Assembly (NCBI RefSeq): GCF_963675165.1
Contig: NC_087388.1
Span: 2,272,800 to 2,336,799, forward strand
DNA from: Halichondria panicea
Taxonomy: Eukaryota; Porifera; Demospongiae; Suberitida; Halichondriidae
Direction of reading: 5' to 3'
Length of the DNA stretch: 64,000 nucleotides
The stretch's first letter is position 1. Each line of letters opens with the position of its first letter. Shown here piece after piece: positions 21,601 to 32,827 of this stretch. A program made the position numbers and the translations under genes. The notes under the pieces were generated by a model that saw only the letters and a program-made list of their open reading frames with translations, was not told where the DNA came from and searched no databases.

Positions 21601-24570
21601 ATGCTTGATTTGGTGGTTACATTTTGTTAAATGCATCTTTTTTGTCGATCCATGCCGATTAATATGTAGCCATGTACGTATATGTGTCATATTTTCCTGA
21701 AGAATAAGCCGCCATACTTCTGTGATATGTAGAAACAACGTATTATGGCCTGTTACTATATCTTACAGTGTAATTTAACACTCCTAAATTTGATTATTTC
21801 CACCATTCTTTCTCTTACCAGACAACAAGCCTCTCGCTGGTGGTAACCATGCTTACCCCCTCAATGAGGTACACAGTTAGAGTGGCCTCTCAGGACCAGG
21901 CAGGCTTTGGTGGACCTCTCACCAGCCCTTTCACATTCATCTTACCAGAAGACCGTAAGTGTCTGCGTCGTCATGGATTCCCAGTGCTTATATGAACTGC
22001 ATGCATGCATGTACTTGCTCACTTGATCTTAGTGGCTTTCTCTCAGAGTTTTGTTTGCTCTGCATAATACATGTTGTTAATTTTTACTCCACAAGTTTCT
22101 GAGGTGATCAAGTTTATGCAAGTCATCTACATAATATCATTTGTTTACCGGGAAAGTCTAAATTGTTAAACATAATTATTCTGCAGCTACAACGTTATAG
22201 CTTCTCACAAATTAATTTCCCCACATGCACAGTCCCTGGACCTCCCAATTCTGTTACATTAGTGGTGGATGGGAGCTTCATTGACATTTCTTGGAACCCA
22301 CCAACGTCACCGAATGGCATCATCACCCGTGAGCTAAAATGACAATTAGCCAGAGATTCTGTTCGTATCAGGCATAGTTAAATGCATGCAGTTTGTGGCA
22401 ATAATAATGTCTATTGTGCAAAATCACCTATCTGTATAATTATAAGTATATAGTAGTTTACTCTTGTGCTTTCATTGGTGCTGTTAATTGCCCACTCTGC
22501 TGATACAGACTACAATGTGATATTGACCCTCTTGACTGGAACCACCACATTCAACACTGACAACCTCTCATTCCGACTACCCAAACCTGACATGGCCTAC
22601 TCTGTGGGAGTGCAAGCAGTCAACAGTGTAGGGAACGGGGAGACCATTTTCGCTTTCGACAGTAAGTTGATTAGGCAGTGATAATCAAAAATTATAGTAT
22701 TATACTAGGCCATAATTAAATGACTGTTACAGTAGTAGTTGGCTAATTTCATTTTCACCTAGGCCTATTGCTAGAATGCTTGTATTGTATGTTGTTAGGA
22801 CCGCGCATTCCCACGTACTTTGATTCACTAAATGGCATTGCATGTTTGTCTTAATTTACCGGTATATAATATAGACCTTTTACAATCTCCCAACAGCCAT
22901 AAGTACTGATGCCCCTACTACTGATAGTCCCAGAATGGAAGGACTCTCCATGGAGATTATCATCGCCATAGCAGCAGCAGGGGGTGGGGCACTTGTGCTA
23001 GGGCTGGTGCTCTGCTTGCTGTTCATTGGTTGCTGTTGCTACTATCGGCGAAGGTCACGGAACGCTTTCAGCATGTAAGTGTACCAATACATGTTTCCAA
23101 ACACAGTAAATCAAAGAGCTATAGGTTTGTGTGAAGTAGACACATGTATCGGTAAACGATTTTTCCAATCAATTACTAAACGGCCAGTTGTATGCACATA
23201 CACACTATAATCAAATCACAAATGTTTGGATAGTACACCATGCATTCTCAATTTACAATGGATGCATGGGATTCGAGGAGGTTCGGGATTCTGAAGGGGA
23301 GGTCTACATAATTATGCTTCATCGTGCCGTACCAGAGCATTGAAAATGTACATCGAATTTAAGTGTTTATTGAAGCTATTATTTGGTAGATACTACCAGG
23401 AGCACATTACAGAAGGAGCGTCTATCTCTGCATGCGTTCGGAAATCGCATCTCGGTTTCTTTTCCTAAACGCCGCATTGCCTAAATAAGAAACGTGTGTA
23501 AGTACCGTGTGTATATATATACATAAATTACAGACCGCGGTCAGCCTGTGAATATCATTATGAACGGATTTGTATGTAGTGCAGCAGCAGGAGAGCTAGG
23601 TTGAGCCAAAAAGAGCTAAAATGAATAGCTAGGTCTTTGATGGATGTTGGTATACATGCGTCATGGAAGAGACTGTCATTGGTGAGGTACATTGGTGAGG
23701 TACAGAAAATTCTAAAAGAGGAGCATATCCAATTACTTTGTAAAGAGAAAGTTTGCTAGACCTAGACTAACACATACTATAGGTGCTTTGTTTTTGCAGT
23801 AGGGAGTCTTACTGGGGTTCTTATAGAAGAGAGAGCTTACTACCAGGCCTATAGCTAACTAGCTAGCTGTAGCTTTTCATTTTTATTGACCTATGTTCCT
23901 TCTGTAATGTGCTCCTGGTACTACCATAACCATAATTTATACAGGGAACATTGCGAGTGTTAATGGCTTCTCTCTATTCGGTACACAATCCTTGCCAGAT
24001 CGCAAAGTGCCAAAAATTCTGCTGATTTGGCTCAATTGCAAAGTTTTATCGTTTTTCGGTCACAAACCAGTGGACTAAAACATGAACAGAACCATTGTAA
24101 AAAAAATTTACAACAATAACGGTGTGCATGTAGGAAATACACAAGTATAGACTTAGTATATACGACTTTTCTGTGCTCGAATTATGGCTTTCTCGTCATG
24201 ATAGTACAACAATTGAATGGATGGACCCTGTATATATATACACTCAGAGTGTCAGTATACATGCATAAAACAAGCGGGATCTTAACATTAATTTTGGTTA
24301 AAAGGTTTTCGATTCATAAACACATGCAATCATGACATGGTGCCTAAAGTCATTTCAGTAACAGTACGGCATACATAATTATATAGTTTCCAAATTCATT
24401 TACTATAATTATATTGACTTGAAAAGAAAAGTTGTATTTTAGCTAGTCTTAAGTCAATACAAGCGACTCGTATAAACTTCCGACCGATTGAACCCAGCCC
24501 CATGGTGGACACACCCACGACGCCGTCTCCATTACCTCCAGAGATATACCAACCGATCCTCCTCCCCTAG
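18699..24570 (+). CDS. FN3-domain type I membrane receptor, 5' end missing
   Basis: Ten consecutive exons: 18699-18839, 18980-19155, 20282-20492, 20780-21093, 21366-21536, 21822-21954, 22233-22328, 22509-22661, 22897-23074, 24447-24570. All junctions agree in phase and give about 565 residues. The first exon is cysteine-rich (CPVGYFN, CLACQ, ACDTC), like EGF or ephrin-receptor-like GCC2/GCC3 repeats. The next three are beta-rich extracellular sequence without a clear family. Exons 5-6 and 7-8 are two fibronectin type III domains, each split mid-domain (VLIVWSEAEG with YTVRVASQDQAG; PGPPNSVTL, ISWNPP with YSVGVQAVNSVGNG). Exon 9 has the helix (ALVLGLVLCLLFIGCCC) and a basic YYRRRSR. The last exon is proline-rich with an EIYQPILLP end. 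No signal-peptide exon lies between here and R5, so the 5' end is unresolved or lost. Probably an adhesion or signalling receptor without its own catalytic domain. Confidence 0.72.
19335..19735 (-). mobile_element. Retroelement C-terminal fragment
   Basis: In an intron of the FN3 receptor, inverted to it. The minus-strand frame reads KKQHEQRVREIEHSSFCPLV followed by a GG-x-A-P-x-A-TTFYK block and SEKWKQSYG, then continues after a stop as LRCRISFSLLRS. The same signature (GGMGGTLFYKRLSSLLAHKW, WLRYR) occurs at 56280-57275, so both come from one retrotransposon family that carries this block near the C-terminus of its polyprotein. Degraded. Confidence 0.6.
19807..19948. mobile_element. Small MITE
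   Basis: 142 bp with inverted ends GGCAGGGTGTCATACAG and CTGTATGACACCCTGCC. No coding sequence. In an intron of the FN3 receptor. Confidence 0.8.
23391..23924. mobile_element. MITE, about 530 bp
   Basis: Inverted ends TACCAGGAGCACATTACAGA and TCTGTAATGTGCTCCTGGTA. No open frame of note inside. It lies in the last intron of the FN3 receptor. Confidence 0.75.
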
Positions 24571-24626
24571 CACTCCCGTCTGTCCGACAGACTCGTTGAT
24601 CAGTACGTTAGAAGGGAGGAAATGTG

Positions 24627-25195
24627 ATTATGCCTCGGTGCGCATGCGCAAGCGAGGTATACGGTAGTGTGTTTGTGTGTGTGTGTGTGTGTGTATATAG
24701 ACTGCATGCTACAGCTGCTCAAGGATCAATGAAGTGCGAGTAAGAGTTTCTATAGGCTTCTAGTCATTGTTTTCTTGGATTTTAAATCGTGGATTTGTAA
24801 AAATTAATAATGCTTCGTTCTCGAGATATGCCTAGTTTTGCTTACTCGGAATGCTATTGCAGCCTTTTCAGAAGAGTGCGTAGTGAAACTTGTTCACCGA
24901 GTGTTGCTACTCTATTTAGTAGTTAGCTCTGCACTATTGGTAGCTACAAGAGTGAGAAGAGAGCTGCAAGGCTCTGCTGATGGCAGCCATTTAGACTTGA
25001 ACTTTTGGCATCGATCGTTTTTAACAACAATCATCGTCAATCATTACCCACTCTTCGAGTTTTCCTGCAGCAAAATAAATTATAATGCTCATCTGATCAT
25101 AATGTGTGTTGCTTTATGTTATGTGTGTAGCTTTGCACCTCCATGCACTGAGGCATCAGCACCCGCGGTGCTTTCGGTGCTTTAATTACCTTAGT
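24627..25195. repeat. Dispersed repeat, CGAGGTATACGGTAGTGTGT family
   Basis: About 560 bp, highly similar to 34085-34630: shared GTTCTCGAGATATGCC/GTTCTCGAGTTATGCC, AGAAGAGAGCTGCAAGGCTC, and a common end GCACCCGCGGTGC/ACACCCGCGTTGC. Shorter relatives lie near 27360-27420, 51585-51740, 52860-53000, 54100-54320 and 55355-55450. It contains a short (GT)n. Probably a non-autonomous element. Confidence 0.7.
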
Positions 25196-25440
25196 ACCAT
25201 ATCCTGTACTATAATTATATACTTTCTTGTTCTGATGTTTTGTACAGGCATGGTTTCTCTTTACAATATTACTTTCTTTTGTATAGCTCTCATTGTTTTG
25301 TACTCTAGCACGGCTGCATGTGCTCTTAGCGACGCCCTTTGTTATTGGATCCAATGTCTTTGTTGTAACTAGACTAACTATACTAGCTATGCAGTATGTG
25401 TTAAAAAACAAAACATACTAAATAATGACACTATAGAGTC

Positions 25441-26050
25441 ATGTACAGTGCTTTTATGCATCTTTGCTGGTATCGTATAGTAAACCACAAATAGCAAACC
25501 ACAGGCTGCTACAGGCAAGGAGGAAGTTGTGATATTGTCTCGTTGATGAGCTGCTAGCTGTTTAAAAGGATGTGTTCAATAAAATCTAAGGAGGTGGGAA
25601 GGATGATACACTAGAGGTGTGACCTTGGGTTATCATAACAATAGCTGAAAATCTCAATTGAACCCCTCTACTGTATGCAGAATTGTGAGGCTTTTTTAGG
25701 AAACTAGCATGGTTGAAAACATTGAAGGGTACCACAAAACTACTACTAAAAGACTAAGTGCCAGAGATGAAATTGTTCTTCTTGAAGCTGTTTTAGAAAC
25801 GCGTTAAGATAAGGACATAAGGTCACACCTCTGGTGTATCATCCTCCACCTTATGTCCTTACTGTAAGCCTTAGATCTTAAATTTTCTATTGAACACATC
25901 CTTTAAGCAGCTCATCAACAAGACAACATCACTATTTCTCAAATTCCAAATTTCCCTTGATAAGGCTGTAGCCTGTGGTTTGTATGTTTACTATTTGTGG
26001 TTTACAATGTGATACCAGCTTGTTGCAAAGGTGCATAAAAGCACTGTACA
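25441..26050. repeat. Foldback inverted repeat next to a GPCR relic
   Basis: Arms of about 200 bp. The left arm begins TGTACAGTGCTTTTATGCA and includes CACAAATAGCAAACCACAGG and GATGATACAC. The right arm runs the complement, ending TGCATAAAAGCACTGTACA. Loop about 180 bp. The right arm abuts the broken 5' edge of the GPCR pseudogene. Confidence 0.75.
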
Positions 26051-26082
26051 GTCTAGAGTCAAACACTCTATGTTTTGTGTAA

Positions 26083-26569
26083 CTATGGTGACTGTGATTT
26101 CTTTTTCAGTTTTCACTTTAGCACCTGCTTTTATCATCACCATAGTAACTTCAATATGGTCACTTCGAATATTCAAGAAGAGCTTCATAGTTTGATCCGA
26201 TAACAAGAATGAGATTGCATTGAATCAACGGATGATTTTACTGCCTATACTGATGGCTGTTCTTCTAGTTTGCAATAGTTTGCTTGCCTATATTGCCACC
26301 ATAACATCAACTACTATCTTAAATAATTCGGATGTGGGGTACTTTTACGGCAACTGGTCTAATATCATTGCTTGCTTGGAGTACGCTTTGTTTGATATTT
26401 TTAACGGGCTATCATTTCCGCTTGTTCTTCTATATCTCTACACCCACGTCAGAGACACCTGGAAGAGGCTAGTATGTAAATTATTGTGTTGCAAACATGC
26501 ACAAGCTTTAGGCTCTCAAAATAACACTCAAAATAACACTCAAATAACACTGAATAGCCCAGCCCGTTA
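26083..26569 (+). pseudogene. Truncated 7TM receptor (3' half only)
   Basis: Matches the second half of the intact receptors at 29265-32827, from the transmembrane-5 region (TLAPAFIITIV) through transmembrane 6 (LLPILMAVLLVCNSLLAY) and 7 (LFDIFNGLSFPLVLLYLYT) to the tail. The first four helices are missing, and an in-frame TGA follows KKSFIV. It keeps the long tail ending NTQITLNSPAR. It is adjacent to the foldback at 25441-26050, which may have caused the truncation. Confidence 0.85.
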
Positions 26570-28440
26570 ATTGTACATTTAGTTTTTTGTGCAGTCAACT
26601 TATTTAAGCACTGAGAAATCATTGTGTTTGAATATTGATAATTGTAGCCTAACTGTAATTCATTGATGCATATACTTATATCATATTTACGTCACCATGC
26701 ACTAAATGATTTTATTGGCAGAAGTATATAACCGCATAGATTTCAAGGTGTATTGCAAGCTTTTTATTAGTTCAAGAAAGCAAGCAAAATTATATTGAAC
26801 TCTATAGTTTACGTATATAGTTATCATGTTCATAATTATGGCTTTCCCAAATCCATGCCTCTGCTATTAGTACAACAATTTTATATAGACATTGTATGAC
26901 ACTCGGGAGACTCAGTACTTAAAACAAGTAACTTAAAATTTTGTAAACATGTGTAAGTGTATCTGAAATCGTTTTTCAACTAGATGTTTCCCATCTGTAA
27001 ACATTAGTTTTGCCTGTTTTCATTTCTAACCCAATCATAATGTTTACAGAGCCAGTTTGAAGCAATAAATTATACATATACATTGACTTCTTGTGTCGTA
27101 TAGAAATGAAATTGTTGTCTTGTAATATCTCGAGTCTGCTCACCTGGCTGCTAAAGCGGTGCGTTTACTGCATGGAGAGCATCAACACTACAAGTTATTA
27201 ACTTCTAGGGTGACACGTGTCATGGGGCGAGCGTACATGTACATGCAGCTAGTGTGGCTTTGTAGCTCTATTTTCACTCTTGCAGCTAGGGTTCTAATGC
27301 AGCGCTGACTATACTAAGTAGAATAGCCAACAGATTTTGCTACGCAAGACGAAGATTCTACAAACACACTACTGTGTACCTCACTGCACATGCGCAGCAT
27401 TGTATACACGGTAGTGTATTTGTGCATGCATATGAAAATTCCGATTATACGCCGCAGACGACAATTGGCGTGCAATTGGCATGCAAGTATGTTTGGTCAA
27501 ATTTTTCCCTATATAAATTGTAATAGACCAATATTGAGAAGTAAGTGTTGGAAGGTACGCATATAGCCATTGCAAGATTGGAAAACCGCTCCTAAACAAG
27601 TTAACAGTTAACAGCATCTTAACCAAAGATTATGCGCAGCAGTAACTACATGGCAAAAGAGCTGGCTGCATGCACAGACTAACGGAGAAGCACACAATAC
27701 CATAATTGTCCCCTGGACCCTATAGTAGAGAAAGTAGCCAAACTTCGATAAGCAAATTAAGTTACTTCCAGTCCTATAAGTGACCTCATGGAGAAAAAAA
27801 AAGCTTTGATTTTTTGCCAGAACGTACTGATCCCCGTTTTCAAACTACACAACTAGAGCTAACTAATACAAGCCGAGATGAGTGCAGTACAGAGTGGAGA
27901 AATTCCCATTAACAGGGAGCTAGCCTTGCAAAACAGAGTTAGAGCTGTTCCTTATGACCATTAAAAAATGTGCTGAATGGGCAATTAGCCTGTGCAGCCA
28001 TGCTATGAGCTCCAGCAGCTAGGATGGGTGGAGCTCATATTGCTGTTTTAGTTTTTTCTGTGGCATCACTAAGAGTATAGGTATAAGCCATCTTTAATGG
28101 TTCTTCCTCTCTCTTATAATCCTGTCCACAGACTTCATTCCAGAAACTTTATAGAAAGCGGCAGATCCAGGGGGTGGTTTTGAGGGGCTAAAGCCCCACC
28201 CCTTTTGAAAAAACTATATACCTATGTATTGCTAGTCTGAGGTTACCACAATTTTGCTACCAACCTTGTTACTTATGTATCTACATGTATAGACTCACTG
28301 ACTTAAGAGATGCTATAGACAACAGCCATGCAGGTCTAGCTACTAAGAGTATAAAGGATCTAGGCTAGCTGGACCTAGCTATAGCTAGCTAGCTAGACTT
28401 ACACTTTCAACAAAGTATACTAGTTTAAAGTGCATATATA
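26570..28440. other. Intergenic
   Basis: Begins with the 3' flank shared by all receptor copies, then a short piece of the CACTGCGTTTACAGCATGG repeat (27130-27200) and a CGAGGTATA-family fragment (27360-27420). A PTER relic lies at 28085-28150, followed by a half hAT-type end (GGCAGATCCAGGGGG, about 28160). Otherwise nothing recognised. Confidence 0.45.
28085..28150 (-). pseudogene. PTER relic (last-exon 3' piece)
   Basis: Plus strand carries AGCCATCTTT, ATAATCCTGTCCACA and CAGAAACTTT in the same order and near-same spacing as the 3' coding end of the intact PTER gene (38792-38870). Only about 65 bp survive and they are not functional. Confidence 0.6.
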
Positions 28441-28776
28441 CCGTAAGACCTCGATTTAAGGCAACCCTCCAAATATGCGACACATAGGAGCTTCAGCAAT
28501 TTTCTGACCTCTAAAAATAGCGACACCTGCGTTGACAATTATTTTTTAATGTCGCATTCTAAATGTAGCCACTCCCTAGCCTTGATTGTAGCCCACTGGA
28601 AAATCAATGTTTTTAAGTGGCCTGAAATCGAGGCAAGTAGACTCTGTAAGTTACCTCCAATTAGATGCGACCTAAATATGCGATACCCGGACTTCAATAT
28701 AATTTTTCAACCTCCAAAAGAAGTGACCTCTGGCTTCATAATTATTAAAGTGTCACTTTAAATTGAGGTCTTACGG
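28441..28776. mobile_element. MITE, CCGTAAGACCTCGATTTAA family, TA target site
   Basis: 336 bp with ends CCGTAAGACCTCGATTTAAG and TTTAAATTGAGGTCTTACGG, flanked by TA at both sides. Interior shared with 39991-40330 (CTCTAAAAATAGCGAC, CCTCCAATTAGATGCGAC, AATATGCGA). No coding capacity. Confidence 0.85.
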
Positions 28777-29178
28777 TAGGTCCACTATTGCTGTTGCTGA
28801 GTCAGCTCTGCAGGTCCTAGCGCAATGTTTGCAACTGTCATAATGTGCATGCTGCTGCAACATGGAATTCTGGAGCACAGATCTCAGATTTTTTCAGTCA
28901 GTTGCAAGGAAGCAGCCTCACCCTCTCTCACTCTCAGTGCAGTCTGGGTATATGCAATTCTTTCATTGTACATACATTGTACATACATACATGTTTATGG
29001 CCTAATATGGATTAAACCAGCCATTTGTTATAAACTCACAATAAACATGTGTATATAACTATTGTACAATAAGAGAAGAATGTTTTATAAACCGTGGGTG
29101 GCCCTTATGAAGTATGCATAGCCATATTTGGCTATTATACAGTGCAATATATAGCTATTGTAAAAGGTGCCCTCTCTA

Positions 29179-29189
29179 GAAACAGTTTC
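29179..29189. promoter_or_regulatory. GAAACAGTTTC palindrome upstream of GPCR1
   Basis: Imperfect palindrome GAAACNGTTTC, followed by AGTA, 76 bp upstream of the start codon. The same element precedes GPCR2 and GPCR3, and a decayed form precedes the GPCR pseudogene at 37207. Candidate shared transcription-factor site. Confidence 0.4.
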
Positions 29190-29264
29190 AGTAGCTTAAT
29201 GTGCTGTTATAGAATTTGTTGTAATTAATGCTCTTGCACTATCGTGAACCTCTGACAAATTATT

Positions 29265-30236
29265 ATGAATGCAACTTCTCTAAATGATACTGTGGAGTTA
29301 CCTCATTGGGCACCACTGACTGTTGTCAATGTGATCATCTTCATTGGTGTGCTTCTTCCAACTACACTTCTCATGAATATCTCTGTTTTGGTGGCTCTAA
29401 TCAAGAGCAAGGTTAAGTACAAGCCGTTGCTGGTCCTTTTTGGATCCCTTTTGATTGGTGTCTGTATAGATAAAGTGATTATATGTGTAGGCCAGTGTGT
29501 CATTTCACCCTCAGCTTTTCGCTACTGTCGTTGTGTTAAATTGACTGTTGTTCTATTCCAAGCTCCAAGGATTTTCTTTACAGTATATCCAATCATCATT
29601 GTGACCTGTCTCAGCCTCTCACAGTTGTGGTTAGTGAAAGGAAAACTGTCAAACAACTACAAGCAGCCTCTCATTTGCTTGGTGATATCGGTTTTTGTCT
29701 CTGCATTTTGGACTCTTGTATTTATTGTCGGGAATGTCTTGAGCAAATTACCATTTGGTTGTTACACTCTCTGCACAGTTCCAGTTGGATTCAGTGCAAC
29801 TATGGTGGCTGTGATTTCTTTTTCAGCCATCACCTTCGCACCTGCTTTTATTATTACCATAGTAGCTTCAATATGGACATTTCAGATATTTAAGAAGAGC
29901 TTCATAGTTCGATCCAATACCAAGAATGAGATTGCACTGAATCGACGGATGATTTTACTGCCTATACTGATGGCTATTCTTCTAGTTTGCAATAGTTTGC
30001 TTGCCTATATTGTCACCATAACATCAACTACTATTTTAAAGAACTCGGATGTGGTGTATTTTTACGGGAACTGGTCTAATATCATTGCTAGCTTGGAGTA
30101 TGGTTTGTTCGATATATTTAACGGGCTATCATTTCCACTTGTTCTTCTCTATCTCTACACCCACGTCAGAGACACCTGGAAGAGGCTAGTATGTAAATTA
30201 TTGTGTTGCAAATGTACACAAGCTTTAGGCTCTTAA
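29265..30236 (+). CDS. GPCR1: single-exon 7TM receptor, sponge-type
   Basis: 323 residues. N-glycosylation sites NAT and NDT lie before helix 1. Approximate helices: 20-45, 55-77, 91-124, 136-159, 173-206, 229-253, 271-298. Cysteines at 88/90 and 166/170 could form the usual extracellular disulfide. Helix 3 ends in LSLSQLW rather than DRY. Helix 7 has D-x-x-N-G-L-S-F-P-L-V-L-L-Y, an NPxxY-like variant, then a basic stretch and KLLCCKC, a likely palmitoylation site. Overall rhodopsin-like, but I cannot assign a ligand class. It is nearly identical to GPCR2; the tail is 17 residues shorter because the CAA codon after ALGS has become TAA, with the old tail still readable downstream. The start ATG is conserved in all copies. 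Presumably a plasma-membrane G-protein-coupled chemoreceptor. Confidence 0.9.
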   Translation: MNATSLNDTVELPHWAPLTVVNVIIFIGVLLPTTLLMNISVLVALIKSKVKYKPLLVLFGSLLIGVCIDKVIICVGQCVISPSAFRYCRCVKLTVVLFQAPRIFFTVYPIIIVTCLSLSQLWLVKGKLSNNYKQPLICLVISVFVSAFWTLVFIVGNVLSKLPFGCYTLCTVPVGFSATMVAVISFSAITFAPAFIITIVASIWTFQIFKKSFIVRSNTKNEIALNRRMILLPILMAILLVCNSLLAYIVTITSTTILKNSDVVYFYGNWSNIIASLEYGLFDIFNGLSFPLVLLYLYTHVRDTWKRLVCKLLCCKCTQALGS

Positions 30237-30440
30237 AATAACACTCAAAATAACACTCAAATAACACTGAATAGCCCAGCCCGTTAATTGTACATTTAGT
30301 TTTGTGTATAGTCAAGCACTTAGAAATCATTATGTGTTTGAATATTGATAATTATAGCCTAACTGTAGTTCATTGATGCATAATTATACTTATATCACAT
30401 TTGCGTCACCATGCACTAAATGATTTCATTGGTAGAAGTA

Positions 30441-30648
30441 CCGTATATAGCGGGTAATTTTCGGGGGACAAAATATTCGTGGTTCAGCAATATTGAGACA
30501 TTTCGTGGGAAATATTTTCGTGGTTGCTGCTTGGATTGTAGGTAAAGGTAGGCAAGGTCGCTTCATTTGTGGGTAAAATATTCGTGGTCAGACCTCCAAC
30601 CACGAAAATCACGAATGTTTTGCCCCACGAAAATTACCCGCTATACGG
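30441..30648. mobile_element. MITE, CCGTATATAGCGGGTAATTT family, TA target site
   Basis: 208 bp with ends CCGTATATAGCGGGTAATTT and AAATTACCCGCTATACGG, flanked by TA (30439-30440 and 30649-30650). The paralogous position in the second duplication unit (near 32976) reads GAAGTATATAACCG uninterrupted: an exact empty site. Family members: 7477-7677 and, with related ends, 58736-58960. Confidence 0.95.
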
Positions 30649-31039
30649 TATATAACCGCATAGATTTCAAGGTGTATTGCAAGCTTTTTATTAGTTTAAG
30701 AAAGCAAGCAAAATTATAATTATTGAACTCTTATAGTATACGTATAGTTATACCTTGTTCATAATTATGACTTTCCCAAATCCATGCCTCTGCCATTAGT
30801 ACAACAATTTTATATAGACATTGTATGATACTCGGGAGACTCTACTGCAAACGTACTCAAGATTTAGGCCCTCAAAATGACACTGAATTATAGTCCGTTG
30901 TACATGTAGTCAACATTTTCTGATTTAAGTCATTGATCAGAAATTGGTACATGTATATATATCAGAATATACCTCTGCAGTCAGTGTATTCCAACAGTTG
31001 TGTGCATACATGTATAATCTATAAAAAGTACATTCTGAT

Positions 31040-31137
31040 GGCGTGACCATGCACGTACTTTGCGGGAGTAGAAGAAGTCTATGATTCGGAAAGAGAGGTG
31101 ATTCGTCTTGGAGCTGTCTGTATTGTCACGCCTGTAT
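31040..31137 (-). pseudogene. PTER relic (start of last exon)
   Basis: Minus strand reads a splice-acceptor-like end, then a frame V-T-I-Q-T-A-P-R-R matching VAIQVAPGR of the intact PTER last exon, then frameshifts before FRII. Also duplicated at 33364-33466. Confidence 0.75.
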
Positions 31138-31720
31138 ACTGTCACACAAAATTAGTAGAATGAATGGCGCGTCAAAGAAAGATGTGGCAAATTTGTTGGG
31201 TACACACTTATCTATTGAATTGGGAATATACACATCGTACACGATGCTTTCTTAGTCATACTGTATAAACTCTCGCTAATCCGGCTCTCTGAATTACGAT
31301 CACCTCGAATTGTTTCGTTTGGCACACATTGCTAGCTTTAATAATTTCTGCACAAAACAGGTCTGCAGGTCCTTGCGCAATGTTTGCAACTGTCATAATG
31401 TGCATGCTGCTGCAACATGGAATTCTGGAGCACAGATCTCAGATTTTTTTAGTCAGTTGCAAGGAAGCAGCCTCACCCTCTCTCACTCTCAGTGCAGTCT
31501 GGGTATATACAATTCTTTCATTGTACATACATGTTTATGGCCTAATATGGATTAAACCAGCCATTTGTTATAAACTCACAATAAACATGTGTATATAGCT
31601 ATTGTAGAATAAGAGAAGAATGTTTTATATAAACCGTGGGTGGCCCTTATGAAGTATGCATAGCCATATTTGGCTATTATACAGTGCAATATATAGCTAT
31701 TGTAAAAGGTGCCCTCTCTA

Positions 31721-31731
31721 GAAACAGTTTC
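31721..31731. promoter_or_regulatory. GAAACAGTTTC palindrome upstream of GPCR2
   Basis: Same element as at 29179, 74 bp before the GPCR2 start. Being inside the duplicated unit, it is not independent evidence of conservation; GPCR3 is the better comparison. Confidence 0.35.
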
Positions 31732-31804
31732 AGTAGCTTAATGTGCTGTTATAGAATTTGGTAATTAATGCTCTTGCACTATCGTGAACCTCTGACAAAT
31801 TATT

Positions 31805-32827
31805 ATGAATGCAACTTCTCTAAATGATACTGTGGAGTTACCTCATTGGGCATCACTGACTGTTGTCAATGTGATCATCTTCATTGGTGTGCTTCTTCCA
31901 ACTACACTTCTCATGAATATCTCTGTTTTGGTGGCTCTAATCAAGAGCAAGGTTAAGTACAAGCCGTTGCTGGTCCTTTTTGGATCCCTTTTGATTGGTG
32001 TCTGTATAGATAAAGTGATTATATGTGTAGGCCAGTGTGTCATTTCACCCTCAGCTTTTCGCTACTGTCGTTGCGTTAAATTGACTGTTGTTCTATTCCA
32101 AGCTCCAAGGATTTTCTTTACAGTATATCCAATCATCATTGTGACCTGTCTCAGCCTCTCACAGTTGTGGTTAGTGAAAGGAAAACTGTCAAACAGTTAC
32201 AAGCAGACTGTCATTTGCTTAGTGATATCGGTTTTTGTCTCTGCATTTTGGACTCTTGTATATATTGTCAGAAATGTCTTGAGCAAATTACCATTTGGTT
32301 GTTACACTCTCTGCACAGTTCCAGTTGGACTCAGTGCAACTATGGTGGCTGTGATTTATTTTTCAGCCATCACCTTCGCACCTGCTTTTATTATTACCAT
32401 AGTAGCTTCAATATGGACATTTCGGATATTTAAGAAGAGCTTCATACTTCAATCCAATACCAAGAATGAGATTGCACTGAACCGACGGATGATTTTACTG
32501 CCTATACTGATGGCTATTCTTCTAGTTTGCAATAGTTTTCTTGCCTATATTGTCACCATAACATCAACTGCTATTTTAAGTAACTCGGATGTGGTGTATT
32601 TTTACGGGAACTGGGCTAATATCATTGCTAGCTTGGAGTACGGTTTGTTCGATATTTTTAATGGGCTATCATTTCCACTTGTTCTTCTCTATCTCTACAC
32701 CCAAGTCAGAAGCACCTGGAAGAGGCTAGTATGTAAATTATTGTGTTGCAAATGTACACAAGCTTTAGGCTCTCAAAATAACACTCAAAATAACACTCAA
32801 ATAACACTGAATAGCCCAGCCCATTAA
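31805..32827 (+). CDS. GPCR2: single-exon 7TM receptor, sponge-type
   Basis: 340 residues, same architecture as GPCR1 with only scattered substitutions (for example KLSNSYKQTV and VGLSATMVAVIYF). Keeps the full-length tail ALGSQNNTQNNTQITLNSP with an Asn/Gln/Thr repeat. Lacks DRY at the end of helix 3, has the NGLSFPLVLLY motif in helix 7 and the CCKC palmitoylation candidate. Frame intact and start conserved. It is the second unit of a recent tandem duplication, so its flanks match those of GPCR1. Role presumed to be surface chemoreception; ligand unknown. Confidence 0.9.
   Translation: MNATSLNDTVELPHWASLTVVNVIIFIGVLLPTTLLMNISVLVALIKSKVKYKPLLVLFGSLLIGVCIDKVIICVGQCVISPSAFRYCRCVKLTVVLFQAPRIFFTVYPIIIVTCLSLSQLWLVKGKLSNSYKQTVICLVISVFVSAFWTLVYIVRNVLSKLPFGCYTLCTVPVGLSATMVAVIYFSAITFAPAFIITIVASIWTFRIFKKSFILQSNTKNEIALNRRMILLPILMAILLVCNSFLAYIVTITSTAILSNSDVVYFYGNWANIIASLEYGLFDIFNGLSFPLVLLYLYTQVRSTWKRLVCKLLCCKCTQALGSQNNTQNNTQITLNSPAH

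Noticed and set aside
29303-29503. Antisense frames conserved in the GPCR copies
   Set aside because: They persist only because the sense sequence is conserved in recent duplicates.
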